The notes under the pieces: model-generated
The model's database searches: none
Told to the model about the DNA's origin: nothing
The model's input: only the letters and a program-made list of their open reading frames with translations
Made by a program: the position numbers and the translations under genes
Part shown: positions 18,397 to 28,197 of the stretch, piece by piece
Position numbering within the stretch: the first letter of the stretch is position 1
Layout: the number at the start of each line of letters is the position of its first letter
DNA from: Planctomycetota bacterium
GTDB taxonomy: Bacteria; Planctomycetota; B15-G4; SIAN01
Assembly: GCA_016872815.1 (NCBI GenBank)
Contig: VGYY01000006.1
Span: 1-36,656, forward strand
Reading direction: 5' to 3'
Length of the DNA stretch: 36,656 bases

Positions 18397-21300
18397 ATGC
18401 GAGCCATGCCACTCGGTCCGACCAAGGCTGTGCTCGGGGTGTCCTCGACCGCGCTGCTCGCCACCTTCTTCCTCCCGGGGTGCGGCGGAGGCGGGGGCGG
18501 CGGCACCTCCAACGGCGATCTCGCGGAGGTCCCGATCTCGGTGGTCGGAACGCCCGGGACGCTGGCGATGACGCCGGTCGAGGCGAACAACGCGAACGGA
18601 ACCGCTCCGCTGCCCACGTTCACACCGACCGTGACGACCGACAACCATTGGTTTCGGCTCGAGTTCCCGTTCGATCTCCAGCCGACCTCGCTGCTCAGCG
18701 CCGACGGCCTGTTCGAGCCGTTCTCGCAGTTGAACGGCAATCTCACGATCGTCGACGAGGCCGGCGCGCATGTCCCCGGCCTTGCCCTGATCAACGGCAT
18801 CGATGCGTTCGGCGTCGACCACTCGGCCGACATCGGGTTCCCGCACGACCTCGCACCGACCGGCAACGACCGCAATCTCGGCAAGGCGGTCTTCCTGTTC
18901 ATCGCCGATGTCGACGGCGACCTGTCGACGCCCGCACCGTTCGGCGGTTACGCCCCCGATCCGGGCAACGCCAACGAGACGATCGAGACCACGACGTCGG
19001 TGATCACGAAGATCCGCGTCAACCTCGACGCGGTGAACGGTGGCAGCACGAACGCGGCGTGGGCGTTCACGGTCGGGGCGGCCGATGCGCAAGCGCCGTT
19101 CGTGACGTCGATCGGCGCCGAGACGCGGAATCCGGTGGATCCGCTCAATCCGGCGTCCACGGCGGCCTCGGGGTCGTTCATCGTGACGTTCTCGGAGCCG
19201 GTCGTGCCGCGTTCGGTCGGCCGCTCGTCGACGCTCGACGGTGCGCCCTTCACCGGCAACCTGCCGAATCGATTCACCGGCCTGAACGCGCCGACCACGG
19301 TCGTGCGCGCGACCGTTCCGCTGGCGAACGGCACGCTGCAGGTGCCGTTCGACTGCAATCCGGTCAACATCAACAACCTGCTGTCCTACCGGCTGTCTCC
19401 GCTGATCGGGATGCCGTCGGATTCGTCGGTCGACGTCGTCCTGCTCACGCTGACCACCAACAATGGCCTGTCGGCGATCGATTTGGCCGGCAACGGCTAC
19501 GACGGACAGGACACCGATGGCGATGACGTCGGCGAGGGCGCCGATCACGCCGTCACCTTCACGGTCGGGCCCGGCCAGCCGGTGGTGAACATCCCGGTCT
19601 CGCCGGAAGTCGTCTACTTCCTCCCGTCCGGGGTTCCCGGTATCGGCGCGATCGACCTCAACGGCGAAGGTTTCGGCACCAACACTCCGGGTGTCAACAA
19701 CACCTTCGACCGCGCGTCGCTGGTGACGCGGAACTGGCTGGATGTGCTCGGTTGCGAGGCGAACCCGGGCGGCTTCAATCCTTTCAATGGCATCGGCCTC
19801 CTGACCTATCCGGCGAAGCTGCCGACGAACACCGATCCGTGCACGGGGCAGCCGATGGTCGAGTTCGCCTGCAACGCCTACTACTTCCCGATCGGCCTCG
19901 GCGGGTTCGCCTACGGTCCGACGATCAACGCCGAGCGGCGCATCAACGGCGATTTCCCGGATGCATGGAACTCGGCGATCTCGCTCGGCAACACCGGGAC
20001 CACGCTGCCCGGCGTGAACGAGGGGTCGGCCGGTTTCGAGACGCTCTGCCGCAACAGCGAAGGCGACGCGATCCTGACCGGCCGCACCTTCGGCGACATC
20101 GGCACCGCCACCGAGCTGATGGTCGGCGACTTCCTCGATCGGGTCTACTTCGACAAGTACAACACCCACGCGCAGACCGGCCTGCACGTCGCCTTCTTCG
20201 CCGGCGGCGCGGGTACGACGCGCAACCTGATCTCCGAGCCGCCGGTGCCCAATCCGCCGCCGACGCGCTATTGGGCCGGTTTGCCGCAGACGGATGTCTC
20301 GTTCGACGTCAACGCGCCGGGCACGCCGGGCGTGCTGATCGAAGGTGACGAGGTCTGGACCGGACATCGTCCGGCGGCGGTCTTCGGTTTCATCGCCGCG
20401 GGCCAGGCCGCGCCCTATTCGGCCGGCTACGTCCACCTGAAGAGCAACCCGCTCAATCCGGCGCTGCTGCCGGACTTGACCGTCACTCCGCACTCGATCG
20501 GCCCGAATGGAGCGGCGCTCGGCGGCAACGGCCCCGGCCATCAGTCGGCCACCGGGAACTACACGTACGCCTCGCGCATGCAGGTCGGCAACTTCCTGTA
20601 CGTGACCGATGCGTCGTCGCGATTGCTGCACGCGGTCAACTCGAACACCATGCGGGTGATCTCGAGCATCTCGCTGCCCGACCCGACCGGGATCGGCATG
20701 GCGCCGGACCTCTCGTACGCGTACGTCACCAACTTCTCGAACGACTCGCTCTCGATCGTCGGCATCGATCCGGGGTCGACTGACTTCCACCGCGAGGTGG
20801 CCCGCGTCCCGGTCGGCATCGGCCCGCGTGCGGTCGCCGTGCAACCGGAGCACGAGGACGTCATCGTCTGCAACTACCTCGGCAACACCGTCACCATCCT
20901 CGACCCGAAGCGGCTCACCATCCGCAAGACGCTTGATGCGTTGATCAGCGGGCCGTGGGACGTCGAGGCGACGCCGCGGCAGGAGCAGCCGACGGCGCCG
21001 CATCCGTCCGGTTGGCAGTGCGGCATCTACTTCGCTTACGTGTCGAACCTGACCGGCAACAGCGTCATCGTCTACGAATCGGGACCGGACGGTCCGCGCG
21101 GAATCGGCATTGACAACATCCGTGGGTCGCTCCCGACGGACGATTCGCCCGAGGAACTCATCGCTCCGCGCGGCCTCTGCTTCTCGCCCTTCGCCAATCC
21201 GGCCGGCCTGTTCGCCGGTGGCGTGTTCGTGGCGCACCAGGACGAAGGCGGCAATGGCCGGGTGTCGCACATCCAGTTCACGCAGCAGGCGCTGTTCGGG

Positions 21301-21729
21301 CCGCTGGTGATCCAGGTGCCGCCGGGCTTCTTCATCCCGCCGGGCTTCACCGACCGCGTCTTCGAGATCGTCGGAACGTGGGGCAACACCGACACCTCGC
21401 GGCTCGCGGGCTATCTCGTCGCCGATGTGACGCTGGCCGACATGAACACGGCCAGCTACCGCGGCAACCCCGCCGGCGCGCCGAACTTCGGCGGGCTCGG
21501 TGACGCGCCGCAATGGCAAGTCGCGGGCAGCGTGAACTCGAAGAACCCGTTGCGCATCACGTCGGGAGGCACGGCGATCGCGGTCGTGCCGGATCGGCTG
21601 TACATCGCGTACGAGGACTCGGATCAGATCCAGGTGGTCTCGCCGACGCAGCCCGGGCTGATCCTGAACACGATCGAGGGCCACGGTGGGCTGGGCACGA
21701 AGAAGCTCGGTTCGTACTGGCGGCAGTGA
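18397..21729 (+). CDS. Giant lipoprotein, paralogue 2 (SbsA Ig-like region plus YVTN-type beta-propeller)
   Basis: ATG preceded by AGGAG; lipobox FFLPGC then seven Gly; co-linear similarity with paralogues 1 and 3 along its whole length; YVTNFSNDSLSIVG, IVCNYLGNTVTIL. Confidence 0.88.
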   Translation: MRAMPLGPTKAVLGVSSTALLATFFLPGCGGGGGGGTSNGDLAEVPISVVGTPGTLAMTPVEANNANGTAPLPTFTPTVTTDNHWFRLEFPFDLQPTSLLSADGLFEPFSQLNGNLTIVDEAGAHVPGLALINGIDAFGVDHSADIGFPHDLAPTGNDRNLGKAVFLFIADVDGDLSTPAPFGGYAPDPGNANETIETTTSVITKIRVNLDAVNGGSTNAAWAFTVGAADAQAPFVTSIGAETRNPVDPLNPASTAASGSFIVTFSEPVVPRSVGRSSTLDGAPFTGNLPNRFTGLNAPTTVVRATVPLANGTLQVPFDCNPVNINNLLSYRLSPLIGMPSDSSVDVVLLTLTTNNGLSAIDLAGNGYDGQDTDGDDVGEGADHAVTFTVGPGQPVVNIPVSPEVVYFLPSGVPGIGAIDLNGEGFGTNTPGVNNTFDRASLVTRNWLDVLGCEANPGGFNPFNGIGLLTYPAKLPTNTDPCTGQPMVEFACNAYYFPIGLGGFAYGPTINAERRINGDFPDAWNSAISLGNTGTTLPGVNEGSAGFETLCRNSEGDAILTGRTFGDIGTATELMVGDFLDRVYFDKYNTHAQTGLHVAFFAGGAGTTRNLISEPPVPNPPPTRYWAGLPQTDVSFDVNAPGTPGVLIEGDEVWTGHRPAAVFGFIAAGQAAPYSAGYVHLKSNPLNPALLPDLTVTPHSIGPNGAALGGNGPGHQSATGNYTYASRMQVGNFLYVTDASSRLLHAVNSNTMRVISSISLPDPTGIGMAPDLSYAYVTNFSNDSLSIVGIDPGSTDFHREVARVPVGIGPRAVAVQPEHEDVIVCNYLGNTVTILDPKRLTIRKTLDALISGPWDVEATPRQEQPTAPHPSGWQCGIYFAYVSNLTGNSVIVYESGPDGPRGIGIDNIRGSLPTDDSPEELIAPRGLCFSPFANPAGLFAGGVFVAHQDEGGNGRVSHIQFTQQALFGPLVIQVPPGFFIPPGFTDRVFEIVGTWGNTDTSRLAGYLVADVTLADMNTASYRGNPAGAPNFGGLGDAPQWQVAGSVNSKNPLRITSGGTAIAVVPDRLYIAYEDSDQIQVVSPTQPGLILNTIEGHGGLGTKKLGSYWRQ

Positions 21730-21780
21730 CGGGTCGACGACGCAGGTCGATCCAGCACAAGGCGGACGGGACTCGAACGA

Positions 21781-22569
21781 ATGGAACGGCTCGATCCAGG
21801 ACAGAAGTCGGGTGCGGAGGTGCGGCGGATGTTCGACGCCGTGGCGCCGCGCTACGACCTCCTGAACCGGCTGTTGTCGGCGGGCAGCGATGTCCGCTGG
21901 CGGCGGCGAGCGGTTGCGGTCGCCCTCGCGGGTCGCGCGGGCGCGCGGGTCGCGGACATCTGCTGCGGCACCGGCGATCTCGCCCTGGAACTGGCCCGCG
22001 ATCCGCGCGTGGCGGCAGTGGCCGGCTTCGACTTCTCGGCGCCGATGGTGGTGCGGGCATGCCGGAAGGCGGCGGCCGCGCCGGCGCGCGGCGGGCCGCC
22101 CGGAACGGTCCGTTTCGCGGTCGGAGATGCGCAGAGGCTCCCGGTCGGAGCGGGCCAGTTCGACGTCGTCACCATCGCTTTCGGGTTGCGGAATCTGGTC
22201 GATCCGGCGGCAGCGATCGCGGAGTTCGCGCGGTTGCTGCAGCCTGGCGGACGGTTGGTGGTGCTCGAGTTCTTCCGGCCGGAAGGTGGGGGGGCGGCGG
22301 CGTTGTTCCGCGGCTACTTCCGCCACGTGCTGCCGCGGATCGGTCGCTGGCTGGCCGGCCGCGCGAGCGTCGACGCCTACCGCTATCTGCCGGATTCGGT
22401 GGAGGCATTCGCACCGCCGGAGCAGGTCGAAGGCTGGTTCCGTTCGGCCGGGTTCGAGTCGGTGGCGATCGAGCGGATGCTGTTCGGCGCGGTCGGCCTG
22501 GTGACGGGAACGAAGGTCGTCCCGGTTCCGGCACCGGCGGCGTCGACACGCGAATTGTGTCCGGTGTGA
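21781..22569 (+). CDS. ubiE: Demethylmenaquinone/ubiquinone C-methyltransferase UbiE/MenG
   Basis: VRRMFDAVAPRYDLLNRLLSAGSDVRWRRRAV, VADICCGTGDLALELA, VGDAQRLPVGAGQFDVVTIAFGLRNLVDP, YRYLPDSVEAF. Confidence 0.92.
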   Translation: MERLDPGQKSGAEVRRMFDAVAPRYDLLNRLLSAGSDVRWRRRAVAVALAGRAGARVADICCGTGDLALELARDPRVAAVAGFDFSAPMVVRACRKAAAAPARGGPPGTVRFAVGDAQRLPVGAGQFDVVTIAFGLRNLVDPAAAIAEFARLLQPGGRLVVLEFFRPEGGGAAALFRGYFRHVLPRIGRWLAGRASVDAYRYLPDSVEAFAPPEQVEGWFRSAGFESVAIERMLFGAVGLVTGTKVVPVPAPAASTRELCPV

Positions 22570-22706
22570 AGCGCGGGGTGTGAAGCACGCGGTCAGGCCG
22601 AGGCGGCGACGCCGCGGCCGCCGCTGAGGTGATAGTTCGGAAGATGATCGGGTCGGCCGCGAGGCTGGTCCGCCGAACCTTGGAGAACGATGTGTTCGGA
22701 GATCCC

Positions 22707-25700
22707 ATGAGTCGCGGTCGCGCGCGCAAGGGGTGGGGTGCTGCTGCCACCGTTGCGTCTCTGCTCGGGGCTTCGGCTTGCGGCGGGGGCGGCGGGGGCA
22801 ACGGTGCCGGCAACGGCAGCGATCTCGCCGACCCGGTGATCGCCTTGCTCGGCACCACCGGCAAGTACTCGCAGACGCCGGAGGAAGCGAACGCCTCGCG
22901 CGGTCAGCTGAAGCCGCCGGTCATGCCGAAGTCGGCCGGAGCGGCCAACCAGTTCTTGCGACTCGAGGTGCCGTTCGACGTGCGCCGGCAGGACGTCGCG
23001 TCCCCGGATCCGATCTTCGGCGCCTTCTCCCAGCTCATCGGCAACCTGATCGTCGTCGACGAGCAGGGCGCGCACGTCCCGGGCATCGTCCTGGTCAACG
23101 GCGTCGACGCCTTCGGGCGCAAGCGGATGGACGACCCCGGGTTCCCGCAGGATCTCGACGGCGCCGGCAAGAACCGCAACGTGGGCAAGGGCGTGATCCT
23201 CTACGTCGCCGATGACGGCGACGGCGATCTCTCGACCCTTGCCGCATTCGGCGGGCGCTCCAACGACAGCGACTCGAGCGTGCTGACCACCGACATCGCC
23301 CAGTTGCGCATCTCGCTTGGATCGCTCTGGGGGCGTTCGATCGATGCCTTCTACACCATCACCGTCGCCAACTCGGTGGCGGACGACGCGACCGGGCCGC
23401 GCGTCCTGTCGGTGGTCGCCGAGACGCCCGACGCCGAGGATCCGCTGGACGCCGGTCGGTGCGCCAGCACGACGCGGTTCATCGTCCGCTTCTCGGAGCC
23501 GTGCGTGCCGACGACCGTCGGCCAGTCCGCGGAGCTCGACGGCACGCCGTACCTTGGCAACATGCCGCTGCTCCCCCTGCCGGGATCGCCGCCGTCCAAG
23601 CCGCTGCCCCACACGCACATCACGGCGACGCTCAACTCCAATACGGCCCAGCTGTTCCTGCCGTGCGATGTGCGTCCGGTCAACTCGAACAACCTGGCCG
23701 CCTACTTCATCACGCCCCTGATCGACCTGCCGTCGCAGCGGGAAATCACGCTGGTGATCGTCGACGCCAACGCGAACAGGGACTCGTCGCAGACCCCGTT
23801 CGGCCCGATCGACCTCGTCGGCAACCTGCACACGCCGGGTGCCGATTCGCGCACCAACTTCACCGCCGGCCGCGGCCGCGTGCCGTGCAACGCCCCGGTC
23901 TCGCCGGAGGTGATGTACTGGCTGCCGATCTCCGCCAACGGCATCGGTGCGATCGACCTGAACGGCAACGGGTTCAACACCAACACGCCCGGCCGGTTCT
24001 CGAATGCCGATCCGGCGAACTACGTGCATGCAGCGCTCATCACGCGCTTCCCGGATACGGTGGGCGGCATCGGCATCCTCGGGGTCAGCAATCGCTACTC
24101 CTGGCCGGTCGGCACCGGCAGCTTCGTCTACGGGCCGGGCTTCTCGATCAATGGCCAGGCCTGGGTGGGCAACTCGGCGAACGACACCGGCAATTCCGGT
24201 ACGCCGATCCCCGGCGTCAACGAGATGTCGGCCGGCTTCGAGACGCTGGTGCGCAACGCCGAGGGCGACGTGCTGCTCAGCGGCACGACCGGCGGCACGC
24301 TCGGCATCGTCAATGACATGGTCGTCGGCGACTTCCTCGATGCCGGGATCTACGACACCCAGAACATCTGGGCGCAAGCGTCCTTCCGCGGTTCGTCGCG
24401 CAACCTCATCGCGCTGCCGGTGGTGCCGAACCCGCCGCCGCTGCGTTACTGGGTCGGCCTCAACCCGATCGACATCCTGATCGATCAGAACAATCCGCTG
24501 GCGAAGGCGCGCCTGATCGAGGGGGAAGAGGTCTGGAACGGTCTCTACAACTTCGTCGTCCCCGACAAGGTCACCGCTCTCGAGATCGACGATCCGCCGA
24601 TCGGCGGCGGCGTGAACGGGCCGGCGCCGCAGACCTCCACGTTGCCGTCCGCATTCGTCGCTCGCCAGCAGATCGGCAACTACCTCTACGTGGCGGACGC
24701 GACCGCCGGCCTGCTGCAGGTGGTCAACTCGAACACCTTCCAGGTGATCACGTCGCTCGACCTGCCCGAACCGGCCGGCGTCGCCGTCCGCTCGGACAGC
24801 CGATACGTGTTCACCGCCAACGCCGGCGACGACACCGTGTCGATGATCGGTTCCGATCCGACGCAGGTCGACTTCCACCAGGAACTCGCCCGGATCCCGG
24901 TCGGCCGCGGGCCGAAGGCGATCTCCTGCCAGGGCAACGGCGAGGACGTGCTGGTCGTCAACTCGCTCGACAACACCATCAGCATCGTCGAACTCGGCAC
25001 GCTGACCGTCCGCAAGACCCTCGATGCGCTGATCGACGGGCCGCGCGAGATGGTCGTGACAGCGCGGCAGAACGGCTACGGCTGGAACTGCGGCATCTAC
25101 TTCGCCTACATCGCCAATTTCACGGGCAACAACGTCGTCGTCTACGAGTCGGGGCCGGGCGGGCCGCTCGGCATCGGCTGCGACAACGTGCTCGGATCGC
25201 TGCCGACCGTCGACACCGACTACGAGATGTTCGAGCCGCGCGGGCTGTGCTACTCGCCGTTCATGAACGAACAGGGCCTGTTCGCCGGTGGCGTGTTCGT
25301 CGCGCACCGCGACAACGCCGGCCGCGGGCTGCTGAGCCACATCCAGTTCACCCACCAGGCGTTCTCGGGGCCGCTGCCCTGCGTGCTGCCGCCGGGCCAG
25401 TTCTTCATCCCGCCAGGCTTCAACGTCCGCGAGTTCGCCATCACCGGGCAGTGGGGCTCCAACTCCGACAGCGAGCTCCTCGGAAGCCAGCCGAGCTCGG
25501 TCTCCCTGATCGACTTCCGCCACGAGCACTACTCGACCAATCCGCCGGGCACCGCCAACCAGGACTTGCGCGGGACCCCGGGCTTCGGCGGCATCAACTC
25601 GCGCCACCCGATCCGCTTCATGCCCCCACCCGATCCGCGCGCCCCGCATACCGCCGCGGTCGAGCCCGACCGCATGTACGTCGCGTTCGAGGACACCGAC

Positions 25701-25808
25701 CGCATCCAGGTCCTCGATCCGGCGCGCGTGGGCATCTCGCTCGGCGAGCTCAAGGAAGGGACCGGCTTCGGCGTGCGTCGCCTGATCAGCTACTTCGAGA
25801 GCCAGTGA
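22707..25808 (+). CDS. Giant lipoprotein, paralogue 3 (SbsA Ig-like region plus YVTN-type beta-propeller)
   Basis: ATG preceded by GGAG; lipobox-like LLGASAC then six Gly; FIVRFSEPCVPTTVG, MYWLPISANGIGAIDLNGNGFNTNTPG and propeller segments align with paralogues 1 and 2. Confidence 0.87.
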   Translation: MSRGRARKGWGAAATVASLLGASACGGGGGGNGAGNGSDLADPVIALLGTTGKYSQTPEEANASRGQLKPPVMPKSAGAANQFLRLEVPFDVRRQDVASPDPIFGAFSQLIGNLIVVDEQGAHVPGIVLVNGVDAFGRKRMDDPGFPQDLDGAGKNRNVGKGVILYVADDGDGDLSTLAAFGGRSNDSDSSVLTTDIAQLRISLGSLWGRSIDAFYTITVANSVADDATGPRVLSVVAETPDAEDPLDAGRCASTTRFIVRFSEPCVPTTVGQSAELDGTPYLGNMPLLPLPGSPPSKPLPHTHITATLNSNTAQLFLPCDVRPVNSNNLAAYFITPLIDLPSQREITLVIVDANANRDSSQTPFGPIDLVGNLHTPGADSRTNFTAGRGRVPCNAPVSPEVMYWLPISANGIGAIDLNGNGFNTNTPGRFSNADPANYVHAALITRFPDTVGGIGILGVSNRYSWPVGTGSFVYGPGFSINGQAWVGNSANDTGNSGTPIPGVNEMSAGFETLVRNAEGDVLLSGTTGGTLGIVNDMVVGDFLDAGIYDTQNIWAQASFRGSSRNLIALPVVPNPPPLRYWVGLNPIDILIDQNNPLAKARLIEGEEVWNGLYNFVVPDKVTALEIDDPPIGGGVNGPAPQTSTLPSAFVARQQIGNYLYVADATAGLLQVVNSNTFQVITSLDLPEPAGVAVRSDSRYVFTANAGDDTVSMIGSDPTQVDFHQELARIPVGRGPKAISCQGNGEDVLVVNSLDNTISIVELGTLTVRKTLDALIDGPREMVVTARQNGYGWNCGIYFAYIANFTGNNVVVYESGPGGPLGIGCDNVLGSLPTVDTDYEMFEPRGLCYSPFMNEQGLFAGGVFVAHRDNAGRGLLSHIQFTHQAFSGPLPCVLPPGQFFIPPGFNVREFAITGQWGSNSDSELLGSQPSSVSLIDFRHEHYSTNPPGTANQDLRGTPGFGGINSRHPIRFMPPPDPRAPHTAAVEPDRMYVAFEDTDRIQVLDPARVGISLGELKEGTGFGVRRLISYFESQ

Positions 25809-25856
25809 CCAACCCGGAGCGCGGTGGAACGAACCGCTGCTGATCAAATCGTCGAA

Positions 25857-25892
25857 CGCGGGCCGCGGCTGCCAGGGCAGTCGCGGCCCGCG
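25857..25892 (+). terminator. Strong hairpin downstream of giant lipoprotein 3, candidate terminator
   Basis: CGCGGGCCGCGGCTGC-CAGG-GCAGTCGCGGCCCGCG, 16-bp stem with one G-U pair. Confidence 0.6.
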
Positions 25893-25952
25893 GTGCTTGC
25901 TGTAACGTCGCGTGATCGCGCCGTGGCGGCGCGCGGAGGGTGACGAGCGGCG

Positions 25953-26711
25953 ATGCGGGCGATGGCGGTGCGACGGCGCGCGGGCGCGCTGGATCTCGGG
26001 ACCTACCTGCGGCTGACCCGCGGGGTGACCGTCTCGATCGCCTACCTGTTGCCGCTGCTGGCCGCTTACGAGGTCGGCGTGCAGTGGAGCGGCAGCGATC
26101 TGCGCAACTCCGCCGAACTGTCGCTGAAGACGGCCGCCGGCATCTCGGGAACTCTGGGACCGTGGATCCAGCGCGCCGTGCTGCTCGGCGTGCTGGTGGT
26201 GGCGATCCGGCTGGCGCGGCGCAACGTACCGGCGCTGCGGCTCTATCCGGTGTTCCTGCTCGAGGCGGTGCTGTTCGCGCTGCTGCTCGGGCCGGCGGCG
26301 GCGGCGTTGGTCGACAGCGTCGGCCTCTCGGCGCCGGCGCCGACCGCCGCCGCGTCGGTTCCGTCGACGACGCAACGCCTCCTGCTGTCGATCGGCGCCG
26401 GCGTCTATGAGGAACTGGTGTTCCGCTTCCTGCTGCTCGCGGGGGGCTTCACGCTGCTCCACCGCGTGCTGGGTTTCCGGCGCGGGCCGTCCCTCGGCTG
26501 CGCCGTCGCCGTCTCCGCGCTGCTCTTCAGCGGCTACCACCACCTCGGTCCCGGCGCCGAGCCGTTCACCGCTCCGGTCTTCGCGTTCCGCGCCGCCGCC
26601 GGCCTTGCGCTCGGCATTCTGTTCACCTGGCGCGGCCTCGCGCTGTGCGCCTACCTGCACGCCTTCTACGACATGCTCTGCGACCTCACCCACTCCGGAG
26701 CGGCGCCATGA
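25953..26711 (+). CDS. CPBP family intramembrane glutamic protease (CAAX protease/bacteriocin-processing type)
   Basis: Multi-TM; motifs GVYEELVFRFLLL, FSGYHHLG, AYLHAFYDMLCD. Confidence 0.88.
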   Translation: MRAMAVRRRAGALDLGTYLRLTRGVTVSIAYLLPLLAAYEVGVQWSGSDLRNSAELSLKTAAGISGTLGPWIQRAVLLGVLVVAIRLARRNVPALRLYPVFLLEAVLFALLLGPAAAALVDSVGLSAPAPTAAASVPSTTQRLLLSIGAGVYEELVFRFLLLAGGFTLLHRVLGFRRGPSLGCAVAVSALLFSGYHHLGPGAEPFTAPVFAFRAAAGLALGILFTWRGLALCAYLHAFYDMLCDLTHSGAAP

Positions 26712-27307
26712 GCCGACTGATCGTCGCCATCACCGGCGCCTCGGGTGCCCCCTACGCCGTCGCGACCCTGGCGCGCCTGCTCGCGGCCGGCAGCGCGGTC
26801 GATCTGGTCGTCAGCGCCGCGGCCGAACGCGTCGCGCGCGACGAACTCGGCGACGACTGGTCGCCCGCCGCGCTGGAGCGTCGCTTCGGTGCAGGCGCGT
26901 CCGCGATCCGCCGCCACGAGCCGGGCGACATCGGGGCGACCATCGCCTCGGGCAGCGCGCCGGTCGACGGGATGATCGTGGTGCCGTGCTCGATGGGCAG
27001 CGCCGGACGGATCGCCGCCGGCCTCTCCGAATCGCTGATCGAGCGCGCCGCCGACGTGCAGCTCAAGGAGCGCCGGCCGCTGGTGCTCGTGGTGCGCGAG
27101 ACCCCGCTGTCGGTGATCCACCTCGAGAACCTGCTGCGCCTCGCCCACGCGGGCGCCACCGTGCTGCCGGCGGCGCCGGGGTTCTACGCGCGGCCGCGGG
27201 AGATCGCCGACCTGCTCGGGTTCGTCGCCGAGCGGGCGATCGCCGCCGCCGGGATCGCGCTGAAGCGGGAGGTCGAGTGGCGCGGCGACGGCGAGGGCGG
27301 GCGATGA
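26708..27307 (+). CDS. ubiX: UbiX family flavin prenyltransferase
   Basis: MSRLIVAITGASGAPYAVATLARLL, MIVVPCSMGSAGRIAAGLSESLIERAADVQLKERRPLVLVVRETPLSVIHLENLLRLAHAGATVLPAAPGFYARP. Confidence 0.93.
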   Translation: MSRLIVAITGASGAPYAVATLARLLAAGSAVDLVVSAAAERVARDELGDDWSPAALERRFGAGASAIRRHEPGDIGATIASGSAPVDGMIVVPCSMGSAGRIAAGLSESLIERAADVQLKERRPLVLVVRETPLSVIHLENLLRLAHAGATVLPAAPGFYARPREIADLLGFVAERAIAAAGIALKREVEWRGDGEGGR

Positions 27308-28197
27308 GCCGCGAGGCTCCCGCCGCCGCGCGGAATCTGCTCGCGCGCACCGCCATCACGCTCGAGATGGTCAAGGTGTCGCACACGATCTTCGCGCTGC
27401 CGTTCGCCCTGACGGCGCTGTTCCTCGCCGCCGACGGCTGGCCCGGTCTGCGCCGGTTCGGCCTCGTCGTCGGGGCGTTGCTGTGCGCGCGGGCCGGGGC
27501 GATGGCGTTCAATCGGCTGGTCGACGCCGATTTCGACGCGCGCAATCCACGGACGGCGGGGCGAGCGCTGCCGGCCGGCCTGCTGAGCCGGCGCTTCGCC
27601 GGCGGCTTCGTCGTCGTCTGCGCCCTGTCGTTCGTCGCCTGTTCCTATGCGCTGAACCGTCTCTGCCTCTGGCTGTCGCCGGTCGCGCTCGCGGTGACGC
27701 TCGGCTACTCCTACGCCAAGCGCTTCACGGCCCTCTGCCACCTCTGGCTCGGCGTCGCGCTCGGGATCTCGCCGCTGGCGGCGTGGTGCGCCGTCCGCGG
27801 GACGGTCGATGCGACCACGTGGATCCCCGGCGCGCTGGCGATCGCGGTCCTGTTCTGGGTGGCCGGATTCGACGTGATCTACGCCTGCCAGGACGCCGAG
27901 GTCGATCGGCGGCTCGGGCTCTTCAGCCTGCCGTCGCGCCTCGGGCCCGCGCGCGCGCTGCGCGTGGCCCGCGGGTTCCATGCGGTCACCGTGATCGCGC
28001 TGCTCGCCGCCGGCTGGCTGGCCGGGCTCGGGATCGCGTGGCACGTGGCCGTGGCGCTCGTCGCGGTGGCGCTGGTCGCGCAGCATCGCGTCGCCGATCC
28101 GGCCGACCCGCGCCGCCTGGAGCGCGCCTTCTTCCGGCTGAACGCCGGCGTCGGTCCGGCGCTCTTCGTCGCCGTGCTGGTCGAGCGCTGCACATGA
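27304..28197 (+). CDS. UbiA family polyprenyltransferase (MqnP-like)
   Basis: VKVSHTIFALPFALTALFL, AMAFNRLVDADFDARNPRTAGRALPAG, GFDVIYACQDAEVDRRLGLFSLPSRLG. Confidence 0.92.
   Translation: MSREAPAAARNLLARTAITLEMVKVSHTIFALPFALTALFLAADGWPGLRRFGLVVGALLCARAGAMAFNRLVDADFDARNPRTAGRALPAGLLSRRFAGGFVVVCALSFVACSYALNRLCLWLSPVALAVTLGYSYAKRFTALCHLWLGVALGISPLAAWCAVRGTVDATTWIPGALAIAVLFWVAGFDVIYACQDAEVDRRLGLFSLPSRLGPARALRVARGFHAVTVIALLAAGWLAGLGIAWHVAVALVAVALVAQHRVADPADPRRLERAFFRLNAGVGPALFVAVLVERCT

Noticed and set aside
14525-25808. Tandem repeats in the giant lipoprotein region as a CRISPR array or mobile element
   Set aside because: The repetition is protein-level paralogy over about 3 kb units, with no short regular repeats, transposase or terminal repeats.
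14990-26693. Very long antisense ORFs (14990-18067, 18064-22326, 22593-26693; 1025-1420 aa) opposite the giant lipoproteins
   Set aside because: They mirror strongly supported genes in very GC-rich DNA. Translations are low-complexity R/D/V/H/A-rich with no recognisable domains, while the plus-strand frames have signal peptides, ribosome-binding sites and paralogue conservation.
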